Source: an uncultured Aquincola sp. | GTDB lineage: Bacteria; Pseudomonadota; Gammaproteobacteria; Burkholderiales; Burkholderiaceae | Direction: 5' to 3' | Assembly: GCA_937883885.1 (NCBI GenBank) | Contig: CAKZXL010000203.1 | Span: forward strand, 1-18,323 | Length of the DNA: 18,323 bases | Part shown: positions 6,996-14,645 of the stretch, in pieces | How positions within the stretch are numbered: the stretch's first letter is position 1 | Layout: each line of letters begins with the position of its first letter | The notes under the pieces: model-generated | What the model was told of the DNA's origin: nothing | Seen by the model: the letters and a program-made list of their open reading frames with translations, nothing else | The model's database searches: none | Made by a program: the position numbers and the translations under genes

Positions 6996-7862
6996 ATGAG
7001 CCCGGACCTGCAACTGCCCGCCGCCGACCTCGCCGACCTGGACGCCCGCTTCGGCGTGCAGCGCATCGCCGTAGGCGGCGGCCGCGTGGTGGCGGTGCGG
7101 CGCATGGGGCAGGGCCTGCCGGTGGTGTGCCTGCACGGCATCGGCTCGGGCTCGGCCTCGTGGGTGGAGGTGGCGCCCTTGATCGCGCCGCGCGCCGAGT
7201 TGATTGCGTGGGACGCGCCGGGCTACGGCGATTCCACGCCGCTGCCGATGGCCGAGCCCCGGGCGACCGACTACGCACAGCGCCTGGCCGAGTTGCTGGA
7301 CGCGCTGCGCATCGAGCGCTGCGTGCTGGTGGGCCATTCGCTGGGCGCGCTCACCGCTGCCGCAGCGGCGCAACCGGGCGGCCCGCTGGCCGGCCGAATC
7401 GTGCAGCTGCTGCTCATCAGCCCGGCGCGTGGTTATGGCGCGCCCGACCGCGCGGCGCAAGGCGCGCAGGTGCAGGCCGAACGGCTGGCCACGCTGGCCG
7501 AGCTGGGCATCGAGGGCACGGCACGGCTGCGCAGCAGCCGCCTGCTGTCGGCCCATGCCAGCGAGGCCGCTCGACTGCGCGTGCGCTGGAACATGGCGCG
7601 CCTGAACGAGCACGGCTACCGCCAGGCGGTGGCCCTGCTGTGCGGCGACGACCTGCTGGCCTACCTGCCGCCGGCCGTGCCGGTGCAGGTGGCGGTGGGA
7701 GCGCTGGATGTGATCACCCCGCCCGCGGCCTGCGCCGAGGTGGCTGCGGCCTGTGGCGTGCCGCTGCAGCCCATCGCGCAGGCCGGGCATGCCAGCTACG
7801 TGGAGCAGCCTGCGGCCGTGGCCGCGCTGCTGGCCACCTGTCTAGACAAGGCCGCGCGATAA
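6996..7862 (+). CDS. Alpha/beta hydrolase fold protein
   Basis: Cytoplasmic serine hydrolase of 288 residues. The oxyanion-hole text LHGIGSGS follows the third strand, the nucleophile elbow is GHSLG with Ser115, and the acid and base are Asp238 (GALDVITPP) and His265 (AGHASYVEQP). The architecture, with a cap region of about 60 residues between strands 6 and 7, resembles MhpC/BphD/PcaD-like enzymes. In ring-cleavage operons these hydrolyse C-C bonds of meta-cleavage products or enol-lactones, so one of these reactions is plausible, though an ester or amide hydrolase cannot be excluded. The ATG at 6996 is 8 bases after the cupin stop; the ribosome binding site is poor, suggesting translational coupling to the cupin gene. 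Confidence 0.9.
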   Translation: MSPDLQLPAADLADLDARFGVQRIAVGGGRVVAVRRMGQGLPVVCLHGIGSGSASWVEVAPLIAPRAELIAWDAPGYGDSTPLPMAEPRATDYAQRLAELLDALRIERCVLVGHSLGALTAAAAAQPGGPLAGRIVQLLLISPARGYGAPDRAAQGAQVQAERLATLAELGIEGTARLRSSRLLSAHASEAARLRVRWNMARLNEHGYRQAVALLCGDDLLAYLPPAVPVQVAVGALDVITPPAACAEVAAACGVPLQPIAQAGHASYVEQPAAVAALLATCLDKAAR

Positions 7863-7890
7863 GCGGCCGCCAGAGGGAGACCTTGTTGCC

Positions 7891-8739
7891 ATGAGCACCC
7901 CCGACGCCGACCTGGCGGACGACGGCCAGGACCGCTACATCGTGCCGGCGCTGGAGCGCGGCCTGCGCATCCTGGGCGAGTTCAGTCGCGAGAACCGCAC
8001 GCTGGGCGCGCCCGAGCTGGCCCGCCGCTTCGGACTGCCGCGCTCCACCGTGTTCCGCCTGCTGGCCACGTTGGAAAGCATGGGCTTCATCGAAAAGACC
8101 GAAGGCGGCCGCGAATACCGGCTGGGCCTGGCGGTGCTGCGCCTGGGCTTCGAGTACCTGGCTTCGCTGGAACTCACCGAGCTGGGCCTGCCCATCCTCA
8201 ACCGCCTGAGCGAAGCCATCGGCTACCCCTGCAACCTGGTCGTGCGCGATGGCCGGTCCATCGTCTACGTGGCCAAGGTCACCACGCCCACGCCGTTTGC
8301 CAGTTCGGTGACGGTGGGCACCCGGCTGCCCGCCCACGCCACCGTGCTGGGCCGCGTGCTGCTGGAAGACCTGACCCTGCCCGAGCTGCGGGCCATGTAC
8401 CCGGAAGACCGGCTGGAGATCTTTTCGCCCAGCACGCCGCGCACGGTGATCGAGCTGTTCAACCTGGTGCAGGCCGACCGCGAGCGTGGCCATGTGCAGG
8501 GCGAAGGCTTCTTCGAATCCAACATCTCCACCATCGCGGCCCCGGTGCGCGACCACAGCGGCCGCGTGGTGGCCGCACTGGGCGCCACCATCACCTCGGC
8601 CCACATCGACAGTGGCCGCATGGAAGACATGGTGCGCCGCGTGCGCGAGGCGGCGCAGGAGCTGTCGGCGCTGCTGAACTACGCGCCCGCCTCCGCCAGC
8701 CGCAACGTGGTGCCGCTGCGTGGCGGCAAGCCCACTTGA
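7891..8739 (+). CDS. IclR family transcriptional regulator
   Basis: One-component regulator of 282 residues. An N-terminal winged helix-turn-helix covers about residues 16-78 (ALERGLRIL opening, recognition region LARRFGLPRSTVFRLLATLE). The IclR effector domain follows at about 85-260, with typical text LPILNRLSEAIGYPCNLVVRDG and the C-terminal AAPVRDHSGRVVAALGATI. IclR proteins of the PcaR/PobR type control aromatic catabolism and bind short palindromes, so this protein is the prime candidate for binding the TTCAT-N2-ATGAA elements before the porin and the ABC operon. It lies inside the operon, with a GAGGGAGA box about 10 bases before the ATG, so it would be autoregulated. The stop overlaps the next gene by one base (TGATG). 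The effector is not known. Confidence 0.94.
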   Translation: MSTPDADLADDGQDRYIVPALERGLRILGEFSRENRTLGAPELARRFGLPRSTVFRLLATLESMGFIEKTEGGREYRLGLAVLRLGFEYLASLELTELGLPILNRLSEAIGYPCNLVVRDGRSIVYVAKVTTPTPFASSVTVGTRLPAHATVLGRVLLEDLTLPELRAMYPEDRLEIFSPSTPRTVIELFNLVQADRERGHVQGEGFFESNISTIAAPVRDHSGRVVAALGATITSAHIDSGRMEDMVRRVREAAQELSALLNYAPASASRNVVPLRGGKPT

Positions 8740-9572
8740 TGCACGCCATGAACAACACCTTCTTCGCCCCCGATGCGCTGGCCGGCCGCGTGGCCGTGGT
8801 CACCGGCGGGTCGTCCGGCATCGGCCTGGCCACCGCCGACCTGCTGCTGTCCTGCGGCGCGGCCGTGGCCGTGTGCGGCCGTGATGCCCAGCGGCTGGAT
8901 GCGGCCGTGGCCGGCCTGCGCGAGCGCCACCCGCAGGCCCGGCTGCATGCACAAACCTGCGACGTGCTGGACAAGGCTGCCGTGCAGGCCTTTGCCGAGG
9001 CCAGCCAGGCCGCGCTGGGCCCGGCGGCCATGCTGATCAACAACGCCGGGCAGGGCCGCGTGTCCACCTTCGCCGACACGCCCGACGAAGCCTGGACGCA
9101 GGAGCTGCACCTCAAGTTCTTCTCGGTCATCCATCCCACCCGGGCCTTTTTGCCGCAGCTGGTGCAGCAGCGCCAGGTGTGGGGCGATGCATCGGTGACC
9201 TGCGCCAATTCGCTGCTGGCCCGCCAGCCCGAGCCGCACATGGTGGCCACCTCGGCCGCGCGCGCGGGCCTGTTGAATCTGGTGCGGTCGATGGCCACCG
9301 AATTCGCGCCGCAAGGCGTGCGGGTCAACGGCATCCTCATCGGCCTTGTGGAGTCGGGCCAATGGCGCCGCCGCTTCGACGCGCGCGAAGACAAGGGCCA
9401 GGACTGGGCCACCTGGAGCGCCCAGCTCGCCAAGACCAAGCACATTCCGCTGGGCCGGCTGGGCCAGCCCATCGAGGCGGCCCGCGCCATCATCTTCCTG
9501 GCCTCACCGCTGGCTTCGTACACCACTGGCGGCCACATCGACATTTCCGGAGGCCATTCGCGCCATGCCTGA
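8739..9572 (+). CDS. SDR family protein with altered catalytic dyad
   Basis: Short-chain dehydrogenase fold of 277 residues with an intact cofactor motif TGGSSGIG at 22-29 and NNAG motif (LINNAGQG). The active site is unusual: the serine is kept (Ser158), but the tyrosine 13 residues later is Thr171 and the lysine is Arg175 (TSAAR in place of YxxxK). The surrounding text (ARAGLLNLVRSMATEFAPQGVRVNGI) aligns cleanly, so this is a substitution and not a shift. Either chemistry is altered or the protein has another role. The segment ESGQWRRRFDARED after the active site is a basic/acidic substrate loop. The ATG chosen overlaps the IclR stop; a second in-frame ATG at 8748 is equally possible because neither has a clear ribosome binding site. 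It overlaps the next gene by 8 bases. Confidence 0.9.
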   Translation: MHAMNNTFFAPDALAGRVAVVTGGSSGIGLATADLLLSCGAAVAVCGRDAQRLDAAVAGLRERHPQARLHAQTCDVLDKAAVQAFAEASQAALGPAAMLINNAGQGRVSTFADTPDEAWTQELHLKFFSVIHPTRAFLPQLVQQRQVWGDASVTCANSLLARQPEPHMVATSAARAGLLNLVRSMATEFAPQGVRVNGILIGLVESGQWRRRFDAREDKGQDWATWSAQLAKTKHIPLGRLGQPIEAARAIIFLASPLASYTTGGHIDISGGHSRHA

Positions 9573-11259
9573 GACCAACACCCCCGTGACCGTCGGCGCC
9601 GTCGTCGCCGCCTTCCTGGAACAGTGCGGCGTCAAGACCGCCTTCGGCGTCATCTCCATCCACAACATGCCCATCCTGGACGCCTTCGCCCAGCGCGGTG
9701 CGGTGCGCTTCGTGCCCGCGCGCGGCGAGGCGGGCGCGGGCAACATGGCTGATGCCTATGCGCGGTCTACCGGCAGCCTGGGCGTGTGCCTCACCAGCAC
9801 CGGGCCGGCGGCCGGCAACATCGCCGGCAGCCTGGTGGAAGCCTTGACCGCGGGCTCGCCGCTGCTGCACATCACCGGCCAGATCGAGACGCCCTACCTG
9901 GACAAGGGCATGTCGTACATCCATGAAGCGCCCGACCAGCTGACCATGCTCAAGGCCGTGTCCAAGGCCGCCTTCCGCGTGCGCAGCGTCGAGACCGCGC
10001 TGGGCACGCTGAAGCAGGCGGTGCAATGCGCGCTGACCGCGCCCACCGGCCCGGTGAGCCTGGAGATCCCGATCGACATCCAGTCCGCCGTGATCCCGAT
10101 GCCGGCCGACCTGAGCCCGCTGCCGGTGGCCGCACCGGTGCCCAGCGCCGCGGCGCTGGACGCCCTGGCCGACCGCCTGGCTGCCGCCCGCCGCCCGCTG
10201 CTGTGGCTGGGTGGTGGTGCCCGCCATGCCGGCGCGGCCGTCAAGCGCTTGCAGGCGCTGGGCTTTGGTGTGGTCACCAGCGTGCAGGGCCGCGGCATCG
10301 TGGCCGAGGACGATGCCGGCTCGCTGGGCGCCTACAACATCCACAAGCCGGTGGAAGCCTTCTATCAAAGCTGCGACGCGATGCTGGTGGTGGGCTCGCG
10401 CCTGCGTGGCAACGAGACGCTGAAGTACGAACTCAAGCTGCCGCGCCCGCTGCTGCGGGTGGATGCCGACCCGGCCGCCGAAGGCCGCTGCTATGCCACC
10501 GACGCCTTCGTGTGCGGCGACAGCGCGCTGGCGCTGCAAGGCCTGGCCGACCGGCTGGAAGCCCGCGGCTGGCGTGCCGACGCCGCCTTGCTGAGCGACC
10601 TGAAGGCGGTGCACCAGCAGGTGGTCGCCACGCTGCACGACGGCCTGGGGCCCTACGCCACCTTGGTGAATGAGCTGCAGAAGATCGCCGGCCGCCAGTT
10701 CAACTGGGTGCGCGACGTGACCGTGTCCAACAGCACCTGGGGCAACCGCGAGCTGCGCATCTTCGAGCCCACCGCGGGCGTGCATGCCACCGGCGGCGGC
10801 ATCGGCCAGGGCATGCCCATGGCCATCGGCGCGGCCATCGGGGCCGAGGCCACCGGCTCGGGCCGCAAGACCTTCTGCCTGGCCGGCGATGGCGGCTTCA
10901 TCCTCAACCTGGGTGAGCTGGCCACCATGGTGCAGGAGCGTTGCAACCTGGTGGTGGTGCTGATGAACGACCAGGGCTATGGCGTCATCAAGAACATCCA
11001 GGACGCGCAGTACGGCGGCCGCCGCTGCTATGTGGACCTGCACACGCCCGACTATGCGCAGCTGTGCGCCTCGCTGGCGCTGCCGCATGCCAAGTGCAGC
11101 GACCTGGCCCAGCTGCCCGCGCTGCTGGCGCAGGCGGTGGACCGGCAAGGCCCCTTCCTGCTGGAGATCGACATGCTGAGCATCGGCGCCTTCAAGAGCG
11201 CCTTCGCCGGCCCGCCGACCAACACCGTGCAGCAGATTCCTGCACTGGGCAAGGCCTGA
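9565..11259 (+). CDS. Thiamine diphosphate-dependent enzyme, acetolactate synthase-like
   Basis: Large ThDP enzyme of 564 residues with the three-domain build of the acetolactate synthase/benzoylformate decarboxylase family: PYR domain at about 5-175 with the cofactor-activating Glu55 (RGEAGAGNMADAYAR), a central domain at about 190-330, and the PP domain at about 360-540. The diphosphate/magnesium motif begins GDGGF at 441 and ends near NDQGYG. Family members decarboxylate 2-oxo acids, join two such units, or transfer oxalyl-CoA-type groups. Genes for a small regulatory subunit of true acetolactate synthase are absent, which favours a catabolic decarboxylase or lyase. The ATG overlaps the SDR gene by 8 bases and has CCGGAGG 11 bases upstream. 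The following AspDH-like and aldehyde dehydrogenase genes suggest a joined sequence of reactions. Confidence 0.92.
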   Translation: MPETNTPVTVGAVVAAFLEQCGVKTAFGVISIHNMPILDAFAQRGAVRFVPARGEAGAGNMADAYARSTGSLGVCLTSTGPAAGNIAGSLVEALTAGSPLLHITGQIETPYLDKGMSYIHEAPDQLTMLKAVSKAAFRVRSVETALGTLKQAVQCALTAPTGPVSLEIPIDIQSAVIPMPADLSPLPVAAPVPSAAALDALADRLAAARRPLLWLGGGARHAGAAVKRLQALGFGVVTSVQGRGIVAEDDAGSLGAYNIHKPVEAFYQSCDAMLVVGSRLRGNETLKYELKLPRPLLRVDADPAAEGRCYATDAFVCGDSALALQGLADRLEARGWRADAALLSDLKAVHQQVVATLHDGLGPYATLVNELQKIAGRQFNWVRDVTVSNSTWGNRELRIFEPTAGVHATGGGIGQGMPMAIGAAIGAEATGSGRKTFCLAGDGGFILNLGELATMVQERCNLVVVLMNDQGYGVIKNIQDAQYGGRRCYVDLHTPDYAQLCASLALPHAKCSDLAQLPALLAQAVDRQGPFLLEIDMLSIGAFKSAFAGPPTNTVQQIPALGKA

Positions 11260-11265
11260 CGGGCG

Positions 11266-12072
11266 ATGGCTGCGTTGAAGCTTGCCCTCGTCGGCTGCGG
11301 CGCCATCGGCACCGCGGTGCTCGAACTGCTGCGGGCCGACGCCGGCCTGCAGGTGGCCGCCATCGTGGGGCCTGGGCCTTCGCTGGCCGGTGCCCGCGCG
11401 GTGGCCGCTCAGCTGGCGCCCGGCGCGGTGGTGGCCGAAGCGGTGCCCGAAGCCGGCATCGACCTGGTGCTGGAAGCCGCCGGTCATGCGGCCATCGAAG
11501 CGCATGTGCTGCCCGCGCTGCGCCGCGGCGTGCGCTGCATCGTGGCCTCGGTCGGCGCCTTGTCGGCGCCCGGCCTGGCCGAGGCGCTGGAGCAGGCCGC
11601 GCGTGAAGGCGGCGCCCAGGTGCAGCTGATCGCCGGGGCCATCGGCGCCATCGATGCGCTGGCGGCTGCACGCATCGGTGGGCTGGAACAGGTGCGCTAC
11701 ACGGGCCGCAAGCCGCCGCGCGCCTGGCAGGGCACGCCGGCCGAAGAGGGCCGAGAGCTGGACGCGCTGACCGAGCCCACCGTGATCTTCGAAGGCAGCG
11801 CCCGCCAAGCCGCGCAGCTGTACCCCAAGAACGCCAACGTGGCCGCCACCGTGTCGCTGGCCGGCCTGGGTCTGGACCGCACCACGGTGCGGTTGATCGC
11901 CGACCCCGGCGTCAGCGAAAACGTGCACCAGGTGGAAGCCGAAGGCGCCTTCGGTCGCTTCGAGCTGACCATGCGCAACCGGCCGCTGGCGGCCAACCCC
12001 AAGACCTCGGCGCTGACGGTGTACAGCGCGGTGCGGGCCGTGCGCCAGCACCTGCTGCCGCTGAGCGTGTGA
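11266..12072 (+). CDS. Aspartate dehydrogenase family protein
   Basis: NAD(P)-dependent L-aspartate dehydrogenase fold (NadX family), 268 residues, normal length. The N-terminal Rossmann motif VGCGAIG is at 9-15. AGHAAIEAHVLPALRRG and SVGALSAPG follow in the nucleotide domain. The C-terminal domain has GAIGAIDALAAA, YTGRKPPRAW, LYPKNANVAAT, the likely catalytic His221 (SENVHQVEAEG) and NPKTSALTVYSAV. Family members convert aspartate to iminoaspartate or oxaloacetate with ammonia release. Enzymes of this family are known from Burkholderiales. It is placed between ThDP and aldehyde dehydrogenase genes and not beside NAD-synthesis genes (nadA, nadC), so a catabolic or substrate-specific role is more likely than NAD biosynthesis. 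It begins 6 bases after the previous stop. Confidence 0.9.
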   Translation: MAALKLALVGCGAIGTAVLELLRADAGLQVAAIVGPGPSLAGARAVAAQLAPGAVVAEAVPEAGIDLVLEAAGHAAIEAHVLPALRRGVRCIVASVGALSAPGLAEALEQAAREGGAQVQLIAGAIGAIDALAAARIGGLEQVRYTGRKPPRAWQGTPAEEGRELDALTEPTVIFEGSARQAAQLYPKNANVAATVSLAGLGLDRTTVRLIADPGVSENVHQVEAEGAFGRFELTMRNRPLAANPKTSALTVYSAVRAVRQHLLPLSV

Positions 12073-12091
12073 ACCGACTGCGAGAGACGTG

Positions 12092-13567
12092 ATGGCGCAA
12101 CTGGAACTGCTGAAGATCAACGTGGCCGGCGAATGGCGGCTGGGCGGTGGCGAGGAGTACGAAAGCCTGTACCCCGCCACCGGCGAGCCCATCGCCCGCC
12201 TGCGCGCGGCCAGCCTGGCCGATGTGGAAGAGGCGATTGCCGGCGCCCACCGCGCCTTCCTGACCGGCGGCTGGGCGCAGAAGCTGCCGCATGAGCGGGC
12301 TTCGGTGCTCTACCGCGTGGCGCAGCTGATCCGCGAGAACGCCGAGCGACTGGCCCAGCAGCAGCGGCTGGACAACGGCAAGCCGATCAGCGAAACACGC
12401 GCGCTGGTGGCCAGCGCCGCAGGCACCTTCCAGTTCTTTGCCGCGGCCTGTGAAACGCTGGAAGAAACCATCACGCCTTCGCGCGGGCCGTTCGTCACCA
12501 TGAGCGTGCATGAGCCCATGGGCGTGGTGGCCGCCATCACGCCGTGGAACTCGCCGATTGCCAGCGAGGCGCAGAAGCTGGCGCCCGCGCTGGCCGCGGG
12601 CAATGCGGTGGTGCTCAAGCCGGCCGAGGTCACGCCGCTGATGGCGCTGGAGCTGGCCCGCCTGTGCGAAGAAGCCGGCGTGCCGCGCGGCATCGTCAGC
12701 GTGCTGCCGGGCAAGGGCTCGGTGATCGGCGATGCCATCACCCAGCACCCGCTGGTCAAGCGCGTGTCCTTCACCGGCGGTACCACCACCGGCAAGCACA
12801 TCGCGCACATCGCGGCCGACAAGATGATGCCGGTGTCGCTGGAGCTGGGTGGCAAGTCGCCCACCATGGTGCTGGAAGACGCCGACCTGGACCATGCGGT
12901 CAATGGCGTGCTGTACGGCATCTTCAGCAGCTCGGGTGAGTCGTGCATCGCCGGCTCGCGGCTTTTCGTGGCGCGCAGCATCTACGACGAATTCTTGACG
13001 CGGCTGACCGAGCGCGCCGCCGCGCTGCGCGTGGGCGACCCGGCCGACGAGCGCACCCAGATGGGCCCGCTGATCACCGCGCGCCACCGTGAAGGCATCG
13101 AGCGCTATGTGGCGCTGGGCGTGAGCGAAGGCGGGCGCATCCGCACCGGCGGCGTGCGGCCGCACGGCCAGGCGATGGAGTCGGGCTACTTCTACACGCC
13201 CACCATCCTGGAGGGGTTGGACAACCGCGCCCGCACCGCGCAGGAAGAGATCTTCGGCCCGGTGCTGGTGGCGATGCCTTTTGAGTCCGAAGCCGACTTG
13301 ATCGCACAGGCCAACGACAGCCTCTATGCCTTGGCGGCCGGCGTGTGGAGCCGCGACTTCAAGCGCGCCTGGCGCCTGGGGCGCGCGGTGCAGGCGGGCA
13401 CGGTGTGGATCAACACCTACAAGCAATTCAGCATCTCCACGCCCTTCGGCGGCTGGCGCGACAGCGGCCTGGGCCGCGAGAAGGGCCGCGAAGGCATCTT
13501 CCAGTACATGGAGCAGAAGAGCCTGTACTGGGGCACGAACGAACAACCGCTGCGTTGGGCAGATTGA
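12092..13567 (+). CDS. Aldehyde dehydrogenase family protein
   Basis: NAD(P)-dependent aldehyde dehydrogenase of 491 residues. Catalytic Cys285 (SSGESCIAGSR), general base Glu251 (LELGGKSP), Asn153 (TPWNSP) and the cofactor glutamate in QEEIFGPV near 385 are all present; the glycine motif FTGGTTTGKHIA lies at about 230. The C-terminal oligomerisation part (INTYKQFSISTPFGGWRDSGLGREKG) is intact. The best matching style is hydroxymuconic/aminomuconic semialdehyde or betaine-aldehyde type enzymes, which fits oxidation of a ring-cleavage or ThDP-decarboxylase aldehyde. The ATG at 12092 was chosen over the GTG three bases upstream because of the GAGAGA box 5 bases ahead. It is the last gene before a hairpin-rich gap. 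Confidence 0.94.
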   Translation: MAQLELLKINVAGEWRLGGGEEYESLYPATGEPIARLRAASLADVEEAIAGAHRAFLTGGWAQKLPHERASVLYRVAQLIRENAERLAQQQRLDNGKPISETRALVASAAGTFQFFAAACETLEETITPSRGPFVTMSVHEPMGVVAAITPWNSPIASEAQKLAPALAAGNAVVLKPAEVTPLMALELARLCEEAGVPRGIVSVLPGKGSVIGDAITQHPLVKRVSFTGGTTTGKHIAHIAADKMMPVSLELGGKSPTMVLEDADLDHAVNGVLYGIFSSSGESCIAGSRLFVARSIYDEFLTRLTERAAALRVGDPADERTQMGPLITARHREGIERYVALGVSEGGRIRTGGVRPHGQAMESGYFYTPTILEGLDNRARTAQEEIFGPVLVAMPFESEADLIAQANDSLYALAAGVWSRDFKRAWRLGRAVQAGTVWINTYKQFSISTPFGGWRDSGLGREKGREGIFQYMEQKSLYWGTNEQPLRWAD

Positions 13568-13570
13568 TGG

Positions 13571-13650
13571 ACCACCCCCGCAGCGCCTTCGGCGCACCCC
13601 CTCCAGGGGGCGCCACTGGCGGCCCGGCAAAGCCGGATCCGCGGTGGCCG
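13571..13650. repeat. Hairpin-rich intergenic repeat (REP-like)
   Basis: Beginning four bases after the aldehyde dehydrogenase stop are several consecutive short stems: GCGCC/GGCGC (13583-13595), CCCCC/GGGGG (13597-13610), CCGGC/GCCGG (13624-13636), and an outer GCCAC/GGTGG pair (13612-13616 and 13643-13647). The text resembles short palindromic repeats scattered in Burkholderiales genomes. It could reduce read-through into the VOC gene or stabilise mRNA ends. Only one copy is in the window. Confidence 0.55.
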
Positions 13651-13673
13651 CTTGGGAATACAAGGAAATTGCA

Positions 13674-14645
13674 ATGAGCGTGCTTGGCATCGACCAGATC
13701 ACCTACGCGGCAGACGACCTGCCCACCAGCAAGCGCTTCTTCATCGACTGGGGGCTGACGCTGACGGCCGAGTCGAACGACCAGCTGGTGTTCGAGTGCC
13801 TGAACGGCTGCCGCGTGGTGGTGGCCCGGCTGGGCCTGCCCGGCCTGCCCGCCGGCACCGAAGAAGGCAACACGCTGGTGGAAGTGGTGTGGGGCGTGCA
13901 AAGCGATGCCGACCTGGACCGCTATGCCGCCGCCATCGCCGACCAGCCCGGCTTCGTGGATGGCGAGGTGGAAGGCGGGCGCCGCATCGGCTGCACCGAC
14001 CCCAACGGCCTGGCGCTGCGCCTGCAGCGCAGCCGCAAGCATGCGGTGCAAGTGGACTGCGGCCCCAGCAACACCTGGAACGACAAGCTGCGCATCAACC
14101 GCGCCAGCCCCATCTATGAGCGGGCCACGCCCATCGAGGTGGGCCATGTGGTGTTCTTCGCCAGCGACGTGCCCACCACCAGCGCCTTCTACCGCGACAA
14201 GCTGGGCTTCGTCGCTTCCGACAGCTACCCGGGCCGTGGCGCCTTCCTGCGCTGCGCGCCGGAGGGCGGCCACCACGACCTGTTCCTGCTGCAGCTGCCT
14301 TCGCGCAAGCGCGGGCTCAACCACGTGGCCTTTGCGGTGCGCGACATCCACGAGGTGTTCGGCGGCGGCCTGCACTTCTCGCGCTGCGGCTGGGACACCC
14401 AGCTGGGCCCGGGCCGCCACCCCATCTCGTCGGCTTACTTCTGGTACTTCAAGAACCCGGCCGGCGGCCTGATCGAGTACTACGCCGACGAAGACCAGCT
14501 GACCGCCGACTGGCAGCCGCGCGAGTTCGAGCCCGGCCCCACCGTGTTCGCGGAATGGGCGGTGGACGGCGGCCTGGACGGCCATACCCGCCGGCAGAAG
14601 AATGCCGAAGCGCCCAGCGGCAAGTTCCTGACGGAGAAGAAGTGA
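13674..14645 (+). CDS. VOC family protein, extradiol ring-cleavage dioxygenase type I
   Basis: Two-domain vicinal-oxygen-chelate enzyme of 323 residues, the size of catechol 2,3-dioxygenase/BphC-type extradiol enzymes. The N-terminal half (about 5-130) has lost metal ligands, as expected, while the C-terminal half holds the full iron triad: His158 (EVGHVVFFASD), His217 (LNHVAFAVRD) and Glu268 (LIEYYADED). This predicts Fe(II)-dependent cleavage of a catechol-like intermediate. A C-terminal tail of about 45 residues after the triad is rich in charged residues. AAGGAAA lies 5 bases before the ATG at 13674. It follows the repeat-containing gap and is overlapped by 4 bases at its end by the Bug-type gene. 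Confidence 0.92.
   Translation: MSVLGIDQITYAADDLPTSKRFFIDWGLTLTAESNDQLVFECLNGCRVVVARLGLPGLPAGTEEGNTLVEVVWGVQSDADLDRYAAAIADQPGFVDGEVEGGRRIGCTDPNGLALRLQRSRKHAVQVDCGPSNTWNDKLRINRASPIYERATPIEVGHVVFFASDVPTTSAFYRDKLGFVASDSYPGRGAFLRCAPEGGHHDLFLLQLPSRKRGLNHVAFAVRDIHEVFGGGLHFSRCGWDTQLGPGRHPISSAYFWYFKNPAGGLIEYYADEDQLTADWQPREFEPGPTVFAEWAVDGGLDGHTRRQKNAEAPSGKFLTEKK

Noticed and set aside
8736..8738. TTG as start of the second SDR
   Set aside because: An ATG follows directly at 8739 with stop-start overlap; there is no ribosome binding site that would favour the TTG.
9490..12192. A 900-codon open frame on the minus strand
   Set aside because: It is antisense to three recognised genes (the end of the SDR, the ThDP enzyme and the AspDH-like gene), has low-complexity His/Gln/Arg/Ala-rich composition, and arises from the high GC at third positions.
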